64,000 nucleotides of DNA. It comes from JAXGXJ01 sp040772905 (GTDB lineage Bacteria > Actinomycetota > Thermoleophilia > RBG-16-64-13). The notes beneath the pieces were generated by a model. The model searched no databases, was not told where the DNA came from, and saw only the letters and a program-made list of their open reading frames with translations. The position numbers and the translations under genes are program-made. Below are positions 8,684 to 17,061 of the stretch, one piece after another (position 1 is the first letter of the stretch; each line of letters opens with the position of its first letter). The stretch spans positions 21,873 to 85,872 of the forward strand of contig JAXGXJ010000013.1 in NCBI GenBank assembly GCA_040772905.1, written 5' to 3'.

Positions 8684-9537
8684 CGAGAACCCTCCCTCAT
8701 CTTGCGCATACGGACGGCCTCCTCGGCCTGCACCCGGGACGCCAGCTCCTCGTACGCACTCTGGAACTCAGGCTTCTGCACATCCTGCAAGAGCAAGCCG
8801 GTGACTATCTTGCCCACCAGCTCTTCGGGGGCCATCTGGTCGGCCTTGGTCTTGGGCACCGAGGCTGCGCGCTCGGCCTCGAGCATGTCCACCACGTTGG
8901 CCGGCGGATTGCGGCGTCCGTACTCGGTGGGGCAAGGCACCACGGCCTCGATGAAGGAGAAGCCCTTGTGTTCGATGCCCTGCTTGATGAGCTTCTGAAG
9001 TTGCCTCACTCGGCTGGCGGTGCCCCGCGCGATATAGGTGGCACCGGCCCCCTCCACCAGCTTGCACAGGTCGAAGGGCGGCTCCACCTGCCCGAAGGGG
9101 GCGGTGGTGGCCTTGTTGCCCACGTCCATGGTGGGAGAGAGTTGCCCGCCCGTCATGCCGTAGACCTGGTTGTTGAAGAGGATGCAGGTGATGTCGATGT
9201 TCCGTCTGCAGGCGTGGATGAGGTGATTACCCCCGATGGCGGCGCCGTCGCCGTCGCCCGTGAACACCACCACTGTGAAGTCGGGACGAGCCATCTTGAT
9301 GCCGGTGGCGAAGGCTATCGCCCGACCATGCAGGCTGTGCACCGTGTTGAGGTCGAGGTAGCCGCAGGCCCGGCTGGAACAGCCGATGCCGCCCACCACC
9401 ACCGTCTTCTCGCGCGTGAGTCCCAACTCCACCATGGCGCGCAGGAAGGCTCCCGTGACGATGCCGTTGCCGCAACCCGGGCACCATATATGGGGCAGAC
9501 GCCGCGAGTGCAGCAGTTCTTCGAATTCAAGAGGCAT
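8680..9537 (-). CDS. korB: 2-oxoacid:ferredoxin oxidoreductase, beta (TPP) subunit
   Basis: The protein has about 285 residues. The Fe-S motif begins IWCPGCGNGIV, a further cysteine lies in GGIGCSSRACGY, and the thiamine-diphosphate/Mg motif is FTGDGDGAAIGGNHL with FNNQVYGMTGGQ. It oxidatively decarboxylates a 2-oxoacid to acyl-CoA and reduces ferredoxin; KorB-type (2-oxoglutarate) similarity is favoured but the substrate is not proven. GGAGG lies 5 nt before the second ATG (9537) and 2 nt before the first (9540), so 9537 is preferred. Confidence 0.85.
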   Translation of the reverse strand: MPLEFEELLHSRRLPHIWCPGCGNGIVTGAFLRAMVELGLTREKTVVVGGIGCSSRACGYLDLNTVHSLHGRAIAFATGIKMARPDFTVVVFTGDGDGAAIGGNHLIHACRRNIDITCILFNNQVYGMTGGQLSPTMDVGNKATTAPFGQVEPPFDLCKLVEGAGATYIARGTASRVRQLQKLIKQGIEHKGFSFIEAVVPCPTEYGRRNPPANVVDMLEAERAASVPKTKADQMAPEELVGKIVTGLLLQDVQKPEFQSAYEELASRVQAEEAVRMRKMREGSR

Positions 9538-9600
9538 CATGACCTCCCAGAGTGAGTGGAGAGGGCATGGCGGGAGTGCGCCCCGGGGCGCAGCGACAGA

Positions 9601-10782
9601 TCATACGCGCTCATACTTGCCCACCAGTTCGGTGATGCGCTCCAAGATCTCCTGCGGGCTGATCAAGGTGCCGTCGACCTTGTTCATGCTGATGACCGAC
9701 GTCCATTTCTCGGCTAGGCGCCGCACTTCACGCGCGTACTGCCCCAGGTTCATCTCGGGAACGAGCATGAAATCCACTCGCCGGGCCACGGACTGGATGA
9801 TCTCCACCGGCAGGGGGAACAGCGTGTACAGATGAAGCACCTCCACACTCAGGCCCTCTTCCTGCGCCAGCCTCAAGGCCGCACGGGCACTGCGGGCGCA
9901 CGAGCCGTACGCGACGATGCACACGCGGCCCTTCCCCTCGTTCTTGAGGTCATAGAGGCAGAGCTCGTCGCGGTGGTTGCCCACCTTGTCGTACAGACGG
10001 CTGAGGAAGCGCTCGCTGCGCGCAGCGTCGTTGATGGGGAAGCCCGAGTCGTCGTGGAAAAGGCCGGTGATGTGCGGGTGGCTGGGATTGCCGAGCACGT
10101 GAGGTGGTTCCGCTTCCGGAACCCAGTTGGGATGCACGTAGCCCGGCGTGAAGTCGAAGTCACCGCTGGTGAGGCGATAACGCCACACCAACTCGGGTGA
10201 GAAGTTCTCGCGCATGTGGCCCACCACCTCGTCGGCGAGGAGGGTGACCGGGGTACGGAAGCGTTGGGCGAAGCGGACGGCGGCCACCGTCAGACGGTAC
10301 ATGTCGGCCACGTTGGAGGCGGCCAGCACAATGGCGGGATGGTCACCGTGCGTGCCCCAGCGCGCCTGCATGACGTCACCCTGCGAAGGAGCGGTGGGCC
10401 GTCCGGTCGAAGGCCCCACTCGCATGACGTCCACCACCACCAAGGGGGCGCCTGCCACGATGGCATAGCCCAGGCCTTCCTGCATGAGAGAGAAGCCGGG
10501 CCCGGAGGTGCAGGTCATGGCCAACTCGCCGGTGAGCGAGGCGCCGATGCATGCGCAGATGGAACCGATCTCGTCTTCCATCTGCACGAAGGCTCCACCC
10601 ACGCGAGGCAACTCGTCGGACATGGTCTCCATGATCTCCGAGCTGGGCGTGATGGGATATCCGGCGAAGAAACGCACGCCGGCGTCGAGAGCGCCAAGGG
10701 CACAGGCCTTGTTGCCCTGCAGAAGGAGGCTGGTCTGATCGACCTGCTCCCGGAACACGTGACTATGCCAGAATTCCATCAT
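9601..10782 (-). CDS. korA: 2-oxoacid:ferredoxin oxidoreductase, alpha subunit
   Basis: The 393-residue alpha subunit has the pyrimidine-binding region GNKACALGALDAGVRFFAGYPITPSSE, MEDEIGSICACIGASL and TSGPGFSLMQEG, then a transketolase-C-like domain ending near residue 390. Together with korB and korC it makes a complete alpha-beta-gamma enzyme; no delta ferredoxin subunit is fused, but a ferredoxin is encoded downstream. The gene starts 16 nt after the tetR stop, so both are probably on one transcript starting near 11516. Confidence 0.87.
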   Translation of the reverse strand: MMEFWHSHVFREQVDQTSLLLQGNKACALGALDAGVRFFAGYPITPSSEIMETMSDELPRVGGAFVQMEDEIGSICACIGASLTGELAMTCTSGPGFSLMQEGLGYAIVAGAPLVVVDVMRVGPSTGRPTAPSQGDVMQARWGTHGDHPAIVLAASNVADMYRLTVAAVRFAQRFRTPVTLLADEVVGHMRENFSPELVWRYRLTSGDFDFTPGYVHPNWVPEAEPPHVLGNPSHPHITGLFHDDSGFPINDAARSERFLSRLYDKVGNHRDELCLYDLKNEGKGRVCIVAYGSCARSARAALRLAQEEGLSVEVLHLYTLFPLPVEIIQSVARRVDFMLVPEMNLGQYAREVRRLAEKWTSVISMNKVDGTLISPQEILERITELVGKYERV

Positions 10783-10798
10783 CGGTGCAGAGTACCAT

Positions 10799-11515
10799 TC
10801 ACTCGGGGTTTTTGGGCATATCCGCCTGGCCGGCCTCGGCCGGCCTGAGTTCGCACCACATGTGGGCCGAGCCCCTCAGATAGGCCATCACCACATCGGC
10901 GATGTCCTCCATGAGAGCCTCCTGTGAGACCCCGCCCGGGCCGGGCACGCCGGAACGCGAACGCTGCACGTTCTCTTCGCGCGCCGCCTGCCACAGACGC
11001 GAGGCGATGCGCGCCGCCCGCTCCGCCCGGTAGGCGCCGATCTCGTCGGCGTGGCGCATGAGGATCTCCACCTCCATGTCCTCCTCCGCCGCCTTGTTGC
11101 GGTAGCCGCGCTGGCGGATGAGACGGTCGGTGGCGCCGCTCACCACGAAGGCCTCGTAGAGCTTCTCCGTGCCCCTGATGAGATCGCTCTTGATGCTCAT
11201 GAGCGTGCGGATGGTGTCCTCCAGCGTGAGGGAATCCCAATCCACCTGGTCGAGACGGGCTCTGAACTCTTCCTCCTCGCGCTCGAGCACGCGTTCGTGC
11301 ACGGCGTAGAGCAGGGCCGTCTTGTCGGGGAAACGGGCGTAGAGAGTGCCAGTGGAGGTGTGCGACCGGCGCACGACCTCTGCGATGGTGAGAGCTTCGT
11401 ACCCCTTGCTGCGGATGAGCGCCTCGGCGCTCTTGAGGATGCGTTCGAACGAATCCCTGCTGCGCTGCTGACAGGGCTTCTTGACGGAGCTTCCTATCTG
11501 GACCATACGAGTCAC
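10799..11515 (-). CDS. TetR/AcrR-family transcriptional regulator
   Basis: This 238-residue regulator has an N-terminal TetR helix-turn-helix (ALTIAEVVRRSHTSTGTLYARFPDKTALL, around residues 40-70) and a diverged ligand domain rich in charged helices. It is the first gene of the kor-bcr run and is divergent from citrate synthase, the usual arrangement for an autoregulated TetR that also controls its neighbours. GTG 11515 lies 6 nt after a TAGAAT -10 box and has no Shine-Dalgarno, so it could be leaderless; ATG 11506, with GGTGA 5-6 nt upstream, is the alternative. The ligand is unknown; an acyl-CoA or aromatic CoA thioester is a guess from context. Confidence 0.85.
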   Translation of the reverse strand: MTRMVQIGSSVKKPCQQRSRDSFERILKSAEALIRSKGYEALTIAEVVRRSHTSTGTLYARFPDKTALLYAVHERVLEREEEEFRARLDQVDWDSLTLEDTIRTLMSIKSDLIRGTEKLYEAFVVSGATDRLIRQRGYRNKAAEEDMEVEILMRHADEIGAYRAERAARIASRLWQAAREENVQRSRSGVPGPGGVSQEALMEDIADVVMAYLRGSAHMWCELRPAEAGQADMPKNPE

Positions 11516-11520
11516 CGCGC

Positions 11521-11551
11521 GATTCTATCATCGTAGAAACGTCGCCAACAA
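11521..11551 (-). promoter_or_regulatory. Predicted tetR-kor operon promoter with dyad
   Basis: On the minus strand a -10 box TAGAAT (11522-11527) is preceded by TTGTTG about 18 nt upstream. The -10 lies inside an inverted repeat (TTCTA at 11523-11527, TAGAA at 11534-11538). The 8-mer GATTCTAT at 11521 recurs at 11585 in the gltA promoter, suggesting a shared operator element. Confidence 0.5.
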
Positions 11552-11568
11552 ATGTCCCGCGAAGGGTC

Positions 11569-11597
11569 TTGACAATGGAATCTAGATTCTATATTCT
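11569..11597 (+). promoter_or_regulatory. Predicted gltA promoter enclosing a palindromic operator
   Basis: TTGACA (11569-11574), a 17-nt spacer and TATTCT (11592-11597) form a near-consensus housekeeping promoter facing citrate synthase. The spacer contains the perfect 12-bp palindrome GAATCTAGATTC (11578-11589), extendable to 18 bp with one mismatched pair. A repressor bound here would block RNA polymerase. The adjacent TetR is the obvious candidate. Confidence 0.65.
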
Positions 11598-11679
11598 TAC
11601 GCCAGTCAAGTTCGTCGGGCGCTCTTCCCCCCTCGGGCGTCCGGCGGGCTTAACTATAGAGGAACCCCTTCCTTTTCTC

Positions 11680-11707
11680 CTGCGCGCGGCGCCCCCTCCG
11701 CGCGCAG
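11680..11707 (+). other. Stem-loop in gltA leader
   Basis: A perfect 10-bp stem (CTGCGCGCGG with its complement) and an 8-nt loop lie about 80 nt into the predicted citrate synthase leader. No U-tract follows, so an intrinsic terminator is unlikely; it could be a structural or stabilising element. Confidence 0.45.
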
Positions 11708-11766
11708 GGCTTCCCCCCTCCTAGTACACTTGGGCTACCATTGACCATCGTTCCTTGGCAGCATAA

Positions 11767-11808
11767 GTCAGGCAGCACACGTCGGGCAGCACACGTCAGG
11801 CAGCAGAG
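11767..11808 (+). repeat. Three tandem 14-bp repeats just before gltA
   Basis: The unit GTCAGGCAGCACAC occurs three times head to tail with few changes (copy 2 has GTCGGG; copy 3 ends GCAGAG). The last copy merges into the AGAGG ribosome-binding site of citrate synthase. Confidence 0.7.
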
Positions 11809-11817
11809 GTGATCGAC

Positions 11818-13167
11818 ATGCCAGAGTCTGTGAAGCTCCACATCGGCGACAAGAGATACCAGCTTCCCGTGGTCGTCGGCAGCATGGACGAGCGCGCCAT
11901 CGACATCCGCAGATTGCGCGACGAGACACAGTACATCACCCTCGACGAAGGCTACATGAACACCGGCTCCTGCTTCTCGGCCATCACCTTCATCGACGGC
12001 GAGAAAGGCATCCTGCGCTACCGCGGCATCCCCATCGAACAGCTCGCGCGGCACAGCACCTTCTTGGAGACGGCCTGGCTGCTCATCTACGGTGAGCTGC
12101 CCACGGCCGACCAGCTGAAGAACTGGAGCCGCCTCTTCACCAAGTACGAGATGATCCACGAAGGTCTCTACCATCATTTCGACGGTTTCCCCTCCACCGG
12201 ACATCCCATGGCCATCCTCTCGGCCATGATCAACGCAGTGAGCTGCTACGAGCCCGACTTGATGGAGATGGAGAGCGAGCGCACCTTCCAAGTGGCGGCC
12301 GCTCGTCTCATCAGTAAGCTGCGCACCATCGCCGCCGCCTCCTACAAGGCGTCCATCGGCCAGCCCATCGTGTATCCCAAACCGCACCTGGACTACTGCA
12401 GCAACTTCCTGCACATGATGTTCTCCATCCCCTTCGGCGATTACGAACCCGATCCGGAGGTGGTGGACGCGCTGCAGCTCATCCTCATCCTCCACGCCGA
12501 CCACGAGCAGAACTGCTCCACGAGCACGGTGCGCATGGTGGCTTCCTCGGGAGCCAACATGTTCGCCAGTTGTGCCGCCGGCGTGTGCGCGCTCTGGGGG
12601 CCGCTGCACGGGGGTGCGAACGCCGCCGTGGTGGAGATGCTGCAAATGCTGCACGACGACGACATCGATCTGGCCGACTATGTCGCCCGCGTCAAGGACA
12701 AGGATTCGAAGCTCAGGCTCTCCGGCTTCGGCCACCGCGTCTACAAGAACTACGACCCGCGGGCCAGCATCCTCAAAGAGCAGGCCGACAAGATGCTGGG
12801 CAGACTCAAGAGCCCTGATCCCCTGCTCGAGATCGCCAAGCGTCTGGAGGACATCGCGCTCAACGACCCCTACTTCGTCGAACGCCGTCTCTACCCGAAC
12901 GTGGATTTCTACTCCGGAGTCATCCTCCGCGCCATGGGCATCCCGGTGAACATGTTCACCGTCATGTTCGCCATGGGCCGGATGCCGGGCTGGATCGCCA
13001 ACTGGAAAGAGGTGCACGACGCCGACACTCCGCTACAGCGTCCGCGCCAGATCTACACCGGAGAAACGGAGCGCGACTACATGCCCTTGGCTGACAGGCC
13101 CGACATGTCCTGCTTGGTACCTGTGCGGGTGAACGGCGTACTCACGTGCGAGGTGCCGACGACCTGA
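11818..13167 (+). CDS. gltA: Citrate synthase (type I)
   Basis: Condenses acetyl-CoA and oxaloacetate to citrate. At 449 residues it has the type I features GILRYRGIPIEQL, LHADHEQNCSTSTVR (histidine region near residue 235), the catalytic stretch GFGHRVYKNYDPRA and the C-terminal GRMPGWIANWKE. ATG 11818 is chosen because AGAGG (11805-11809) is 8 nt upstream; GTG 11809 lies inside that site. It is divergent from tetR-korABC and shares its control region. That would link 2-oxoglutarate synthesis to its ferredoxin-dependent oxidation. Its 3' end overlaps the convergent DUF6049-like gene by 26 bp. Confidence 0.93.
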   Translation: MPESVKLHIGDKRYQLPVVVGSMDERAIDIRRLRDETQYITLDEGYMNTGSCFSAITFIDGEKGILRYRGIPIEQLARHSTFLETAWLLIYGELPTADQLKNWSRLFTKYEMIHEGLYHHFDGFPSTGHPMAILSAMINAVSCYEPDLMEMESERTFQVAAARLISKLRTIAAASYKASIGQPIVYPKPHLDYCSNFLHMMFSIPFGDYEPDPEVVDALQLILILHADHEQNCSTSTVRMVASSGANMFASCAAGVCALWGPLHGGANAAVVEMLQMLHDDDIDLADYVARVKDKDSKLRLSGFGHRVYKNYDPRASILKEQADKMLGRLKSPDPLLEIAKRLEDIALNDPYFVERRLYPNVDFYSGVILRAMGIPVNMFTVMFAMGRMPGWIANWKEVHDADTPLQRPRQIYTGETERDYMPLADRPDMSCLVPVRVNGVLTCEVPTT

Positions 13168-15298
13168 CGTCGGCGCGTTTCCTGCGGCCGCGCAACAGCA
13201 GAAGCCCGGCCAGCAGCAGGATGAGCACCGCAGCGGCAGACACGGCCCAGGGCAGCACCGTGGTCACGGTGACGAACTCCACAGAGTGACTCCACTCGTC
13301 GACGGTGCGATCGCCGGCCAGCAGACGCGCCTCCAGCCGATGTGCCCCGGGGGCGCGCACCACTTCGACGGGGACCTCACTGCGCCCCTGCGGCACCTCG
13401 ACGGTCAGGCGCGGCGCGCCGTTTATCGTGAGGCCGTCACCCTGCAGATTCACCTCCACGCTTAGGGGGTAGGAGGCTTCGTTCTCAACCTCCAGCACCA
13501 CCGTACCTGTCCGGCCCATCACTCTGGATCCGCGGGCCCCGACGACCATCACCTTGTCCAGTTCCTCGTCCGCGATGCGCTCCGCTTCCAGCGCGTAACG
13601 CAGCCCCACGGTGGCCGCCCGCGGGTCGGCTCCCGGTCGTGACCACCAGTCGCTCTCCGCCGTGTAGAGCAGCAGACGGGCGCGCTCCACCGAGTCGGTC
13701 GTGTCACCCGCGGCTGAAGCCAGCGCTTCCACAGCCGCCCGGGTCCGTGCGGCTGCAGCCAGTAGAGAAGCAGCCACGTAGCCCGTCGAGGCCCGACTCG
13801 GACGGTCGAGGTAGATGGGACGCGAGCCGGGGGCATGCATCCGCACCAATTCTTCCAGAGTGACGCTCCTCACCAGCGCAGAGCCGGTGAGCACCGTTCC
13901 CAATCCCTCCATGAAGGAGGCCGTGGGCAGGGGGTCCGCAGCGGGAGGCATGAGCACCAGTGCCGTGGCGCCTGTCTCAGCCAGGCGCGCGGCAAGCGTG
14001 GCCCAGAACAGCGCCATGTCGGGAGAGATCCCCAACGCCCGACTCAACCCTCCGTCCACGAAGACCAGGGTGATGCGCTCCCCTTCCCCATCGTGCACAC
14101 GAGCCGTGACGGCTCCCTCGGCTGGTGCTTCGGACAGGTCTTGAGACACGATGTCAACGACCAGAACATGGTCGAGAGAGGCGCGGCTGAAGGCGGCCAC
14201 GCTCTGCGTGGAGAGATCGACATCGGGCGAGAAGCCCCCGCTGATGAGGGTATCCAGCCCCAATGTGCGCTGGAGGGTCTGTTTGCCCAGACGCACCTGC
14301 TCGATGCCGTCGTCCCAGCCTGGTGCCGCCAGCGCGACGGTCGACGCGCCCGCGTACGGCGCCGTCGCCACATCGGTACCGTCGGAGGCGGATAGCGTCT
14401 TAAGAGCGGTTAGTGCCGCTGCGGCTCTCTGCGCGCGCTCGTCCGAGGGCGCGACCTCCTCCGTCTGCCCGTCTGCGGGGGCGAGGACGTAGCCGTCGCT
14501 CATCTCGCCCATCTGGGTCAGGAGGATGGGTTCAAGGGCAAGAGTGAACCGCCATCCAGGGAACGCCTCCCTGAGCCCACTCAAGACCGAGACAGCACCC
14601 GCTCCCCAAGACTGCGCACCTCCAGACGCCCCCGACACCGTCAATGCATCCGAGATGCCGTCGTCAAAGAACGTACCATCCGGGTCACGGTGGACCCCTT
14701 GCACTATCGGCCACACGCAGGCGACGTCCAAAGGCGTGCCGTCGCCCGCGATACGTGCCAGCCAGTGACTCCCCTTCGCGACGACGACGTCACCAGAGGT
14801 GAGGATGACGGTGACCAGGTACGCGCCCGGCTGCGCGACCGCCGCCGCGGGGATGGTGACAGCCACGGTCATCTCCCCAGAGGCCGAGCCCGAGGCCGGG
14901 TCGACGACCGACGCAGGCGACGCATCCGTCAGCATGACGATCTGGGGATCGGGCAGTCGTGGGACAGGCGCGCCCACGTCGTCTCTGCCCACCGGACCAT
15001 ACACGCGTGCAGCCATCTGCGCTGGCGCGACGGCCTCCACCCCTTCAGGCGCATTCTCGACGGCAAGTCTTCCCAGGACCTCGGACGGACCGGTGACGGA
15101 CAGTCTCACCCCTTCGGTCGTCGCCGTGACAGCTGTGGCCGGGGTGAGAGCCAGAAGATCATCGCCGGGTGCCGCGACCGCCGGCGGCGCATGCAGGGCG
15201 AAGAGGAATATGATCGCCAGACCCGCGAGCAGCGCGGTGACACGCCACGGCACACATCCAGTGAGGGGACGCGGGGCGGGCATGAACCCGGACTTCAA
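13142..15298 (-). CDS. DUF6049-like membrane-anchored extracytoplasmic protein
   Basis: The 718-residue protein has a signal peptide (about residues 15-42, ending AVAAP), a large extracytoplasmic region and one C-terminal membrane helix (LPWAVSAAAVLILLLAGLLL) followed by an Arg/Lys-rich tail. The segment VWPIVQGVHRDPDGTFFDD with a later TLALEP resembles the conserved core of actinobacterial DUF6049 proteins, often found beside murJ-like genes; function is unknown, with cell-envelope roles suspected. TTG 15298 overlaps the upstream stop (TTGA); ATG 15283, just before the signal peptide, is equally plausible. It is coupled to a degenerate anti-sigma-like gene. Confidence 0.65.
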   Translation of the reverse strand: MKSGFMPAPRPLTGCVPWRVTALLAGLAIIFLFALHAPPAVAAPGDDLLALTPATAVTATTEGVRLSVTGPSEVLGRLAVENAPEGVEAVAPAQMAARVYGPVGRDDVGAPVPRLPDPQIVMLTDASPASVVDPASGSASGEMTVAVTIPAAAVAQPGAYLVTVILTSGDVVVAKGSHWLARIAGDGTPLDVACVWPIVQGVHRDPDGTFFDDGISDALTVSGASGGAQSWGAGAVSVLSGLREAFPGWRFTLALEPILLTQMGEMSDGYVLAPADGQTEEVAPSDERAQRAAAALTALKTLSASDGTDVATAPYAGASTVALAAPGWDDGIEQVRLGKQTLQRTLGLDTLISGGFSPDVDLSTQSVAAFSRASLDHVLVVDIVSQDLSEAPAEGAVTARVHDGEGERITLVFVDGGLSRALGISPDMALFWATLAARLAETGATALVLMPPAADPLPTASFMEGLGTVLTGSALVRSVTLEELVRMHAPGSRPIYLDRPSRASTGYVAASLLAAAARTRAAVEALASAAGDTTDSVERARLLLYTAESDWWSRPGADPRAATVGLRYALEAERIADEELDKVMVVGARGSRVMGRTGTVVLEVENEASYPLSVEVNLQGDGLTINGAPRLTVEVPQGRSEVPVEVVRAPGAHRLEARLLAGDRTVDEWSHSVEFVTVTTVLPWAVSAAAVLILLLAGLLLLRGRRKRADVRSSAPRT

Positions 15299-15786
15299 TC
15301 CTCGGACGTATCGGCGGCGTAGAGCTGCTTACGCACTCGGAAGACGGTGCCTTCCGTCTGATCGTCGGTCTGTTCCACAGAGTCGACCAGGGCCTGGATG
15401 ATGGTGAGCCCCAGGCTCCCCTCGCTGACGGGGTCTGCGAAGGCCGCAGCGGGCAGCCGCAGCGCAAGATCGGGGTTCGACAGGGTAAGGAGCCACGAGT
15501 CCACATCCACCTCGAACTCCATCTGGAGTGTCGAGCACGATCCAGCCCCGCTTCCCGCCGAGATCCCTCCCTGAGCGCTTACCGACTCAGAATGAGCCGC
15601 GTCTTGAGCGGTGAAGAAGAACGAACAGAGCTCGGAGACCACAAGCTTGAGATCGGTGACGGCCTCGTCGTTCCAGCCCTGTTGGGCACCCAACGATCCG
15701 GCCACGAGTCTGCCCAGGGCCAGGTACTCCGGCTTGCAGGGGATGACCAGGGAAACGGAGGACTGCGTCCCACTCGCCTCGACCAC
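15295..15786 (-). CDS. RsbW-like anti-sigma/serine kinase-type protein with degenerate ATP site
   Basis: This 163-residue protein has the order of an RsbW/SpoIIAB HATPase_c domain: an N-terminal strand region (SLVIPCKPEYLALGRLVAG), an N-box-like helix (KLVVSELCSFFFTAQ), a middle strand pair (LLTLSNPD) and a G-box-like segment (GSLGLTIIQALVDSVEQ). Where RsbW has E-x3-N in the N box, this has E-L-C-S-F, and the D-x-G-x-G motif is replaced by SNPDLAL. ATP binding is therefore doubtful and the protein may act only by binding a partner. Start GTG 15786 has AAGGGG 5 nt upstream. It is coupled to the DUF6049-like gene. Confidence 0.6.
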   Translation of the reverse strand: MVEASGTQSSVSLVIPCKPEYLALGRLVAGSLGAQQGWNDEAVTDLKLVVSELCSFFFTAQDAAHSESVSAQGGISAGSGAGSCSTLQMEFEVDVDSWLLTLSNPDLALRLPAAAFADPVSEGSLGLTIIQALVDSVEQTDDQTEGTVFRVRKQLYAADTSED

Positions 15787-15973
15787 TTCATCCCCTTCTG
15801 CGCCACGGACCTCAGCGCGACTCGTGTTGATGGCTCCGACTCGGGTGATACCCGCCGCCGATGGGCTCCTAACCTTGGATGGAGGAGAGCCTGCCCGGGC
15901 ATAGTCGTCCAGACACAGCGATTATGCCGACCCAAGACCCACGAGGCAAGCCGCTGGCATCACCCGGGCTGCC

Positions 15974-17050
15974 TCAACTCTGCACGAGGTTCAGGTCCTC
16001 CCCGCAGACGGAGCAGCGGCCTTCGCGGACCCAAAGGGTCACTCTGGCTTCGTCCCGCTCCACGACGGTGCGGCCGCAGCTGGGGCAGATGGTGTTCCGG
16101 CCGGGGTGGCCGGGCACGTTGCCTACATAGACGAACTTGAGTCCCGCCTTCTTCCCCAAGGCCAGGCCTCGCTCCAGGGTCTTGATGGGCGTGGGCGGTA
16201 GATAGGAGAGCTCGAAGTCGGGCAGGAAACGAGTGACGTGCCAGGGCGTATTCGCGCCCAACTCGTCGCGCACCTGGACGGCCATGGCGGTGAGCTCGTC
16301 GTCGCTGTCGTTCAGCCCCGGCACGATGTTGGACACCACCTCAACATGACATCCGTGCACTTCCTGAGCCCGCACCACTCTTGCGTGGACGACGGCCGGG
16401 TCTCTGACCTTGCTCAGCCGCGCCCAGCCCTCCGGGCCGGGCGCCTTCAGATCGAGCTTGAACGCATCGATCACGGGACCCACGTAGTCGAGCGCGGCTT
16501 CGCTCATGTAGCCCGCCGTGACGAAGGCGGTGTAGAGCCCCGCATCTTTGAAAGCCCGGCACACGTCGTGCACGTACTCGATCCACACCACCGGCTCGTT
16601 GTACGTGAACACCACCCCGGCAAGCTTGTGCTTGCGCGCCATTGCCACGGCCTCGGCCGGCGGCAGGACAGGCAGGCGGACGGTCTCCGTGCGCGGGTTG
16701 GCGTGAGAGATCTGCCAGTTCTGGCAGCCGAGACAGAGCACGTTGCAGCCGTGACAGCCAAGCGAGAGCGCTCGGGTGCCGGGGTGGAAATGGAAGAACG
16801 GCTTCTTCTCTATCTCGTCACTGACCACACTGGCCGGACGTGCATAGGTGAGGCTCACCAACACACCGTCGCGCACCCCCCGCGCTTTGCAGAGGCCTTC
16901 CGACCCCTCGGAGATGGAACACTCGTGTGGGCACAGGGTGCAACGCACCGCTCCCAACCCGTCCTTCTCCGCAAAAAGGGCAGGCACCGGGGCCGGAGAT
17001 TCATCGTGGGCCACAGTTGTGGCCTGGGGGTTGCGAGGGTGAGGATCCAT
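15974..17050 (-). CDS. amrS: AmmeMemoRadiSam-system radical SAM protein
   Basis: This 358-residue radical SAM enzyme of the AmrS (PflA-related) family has an N-terminal cysteine motif CTLCPHECSI..GLCKARG, the SAM-cluster motif CNVLCLGC (C-x3-C-x2-C), VFTYNEPVVW, and a C-terminal zinc ribbon (CPSCG, CSVCG). The family's reaction is not established. No AMMECR1 or Memo partner is in the window. ATG 17050 has no Shine-Dalgarno but sits 11 nt after an extended -10 box, so the mRNA is short-leadered or leaderless. It is divergent from the amino-acid ABC operon. Confidence 0.88.
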   Translation of the reverse strand: MDPHPRNPQATTVAHDESPAPVPALFAEKDGLGAVRCTLCPHECSISEGSEGLCKARGVRDGVLVSLTYARPASVVSDEIEKKPFFHFHPGTRALSLGCHGCNVLCLGCQNWQISHANPRTETVRLPVLPPAEAVAMARKHKLAGVVFTYNEPVVWIEYVHDVCRAFKDAGLYTAFVTAGYMSEAALDYVGPVIDAFKLDLKAPGPEGWARLSKVRDPAVVHARVVRAQEVHGCHVEVVSNIVPGLNDSDDELTAMAVQVRDELGANTPWHVTRFLPDFELSYLPPTPIKTLERGLALGKKAGLKFVYVGNVPGHPGRNTICPSCGRTVVERDEARVTLWVREGRCSVCGEDLNLVQS

Positions 17051-17061
17051 AAGCGGGTGCG

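Noticed and set aside
4443..11515. Calling a complete benzoyl-CoA reductase
   Set aside because: Only the activase-like pair and electron-donor genes are present; BcrB/BcrC-type subunits are missing from the window.
10779..11531. A second minus-strand frame over the TetR gene
   Set aside because: Arg/Gly/His-rich composition and no domain; the other frame has the TetR helix-turn-helix.
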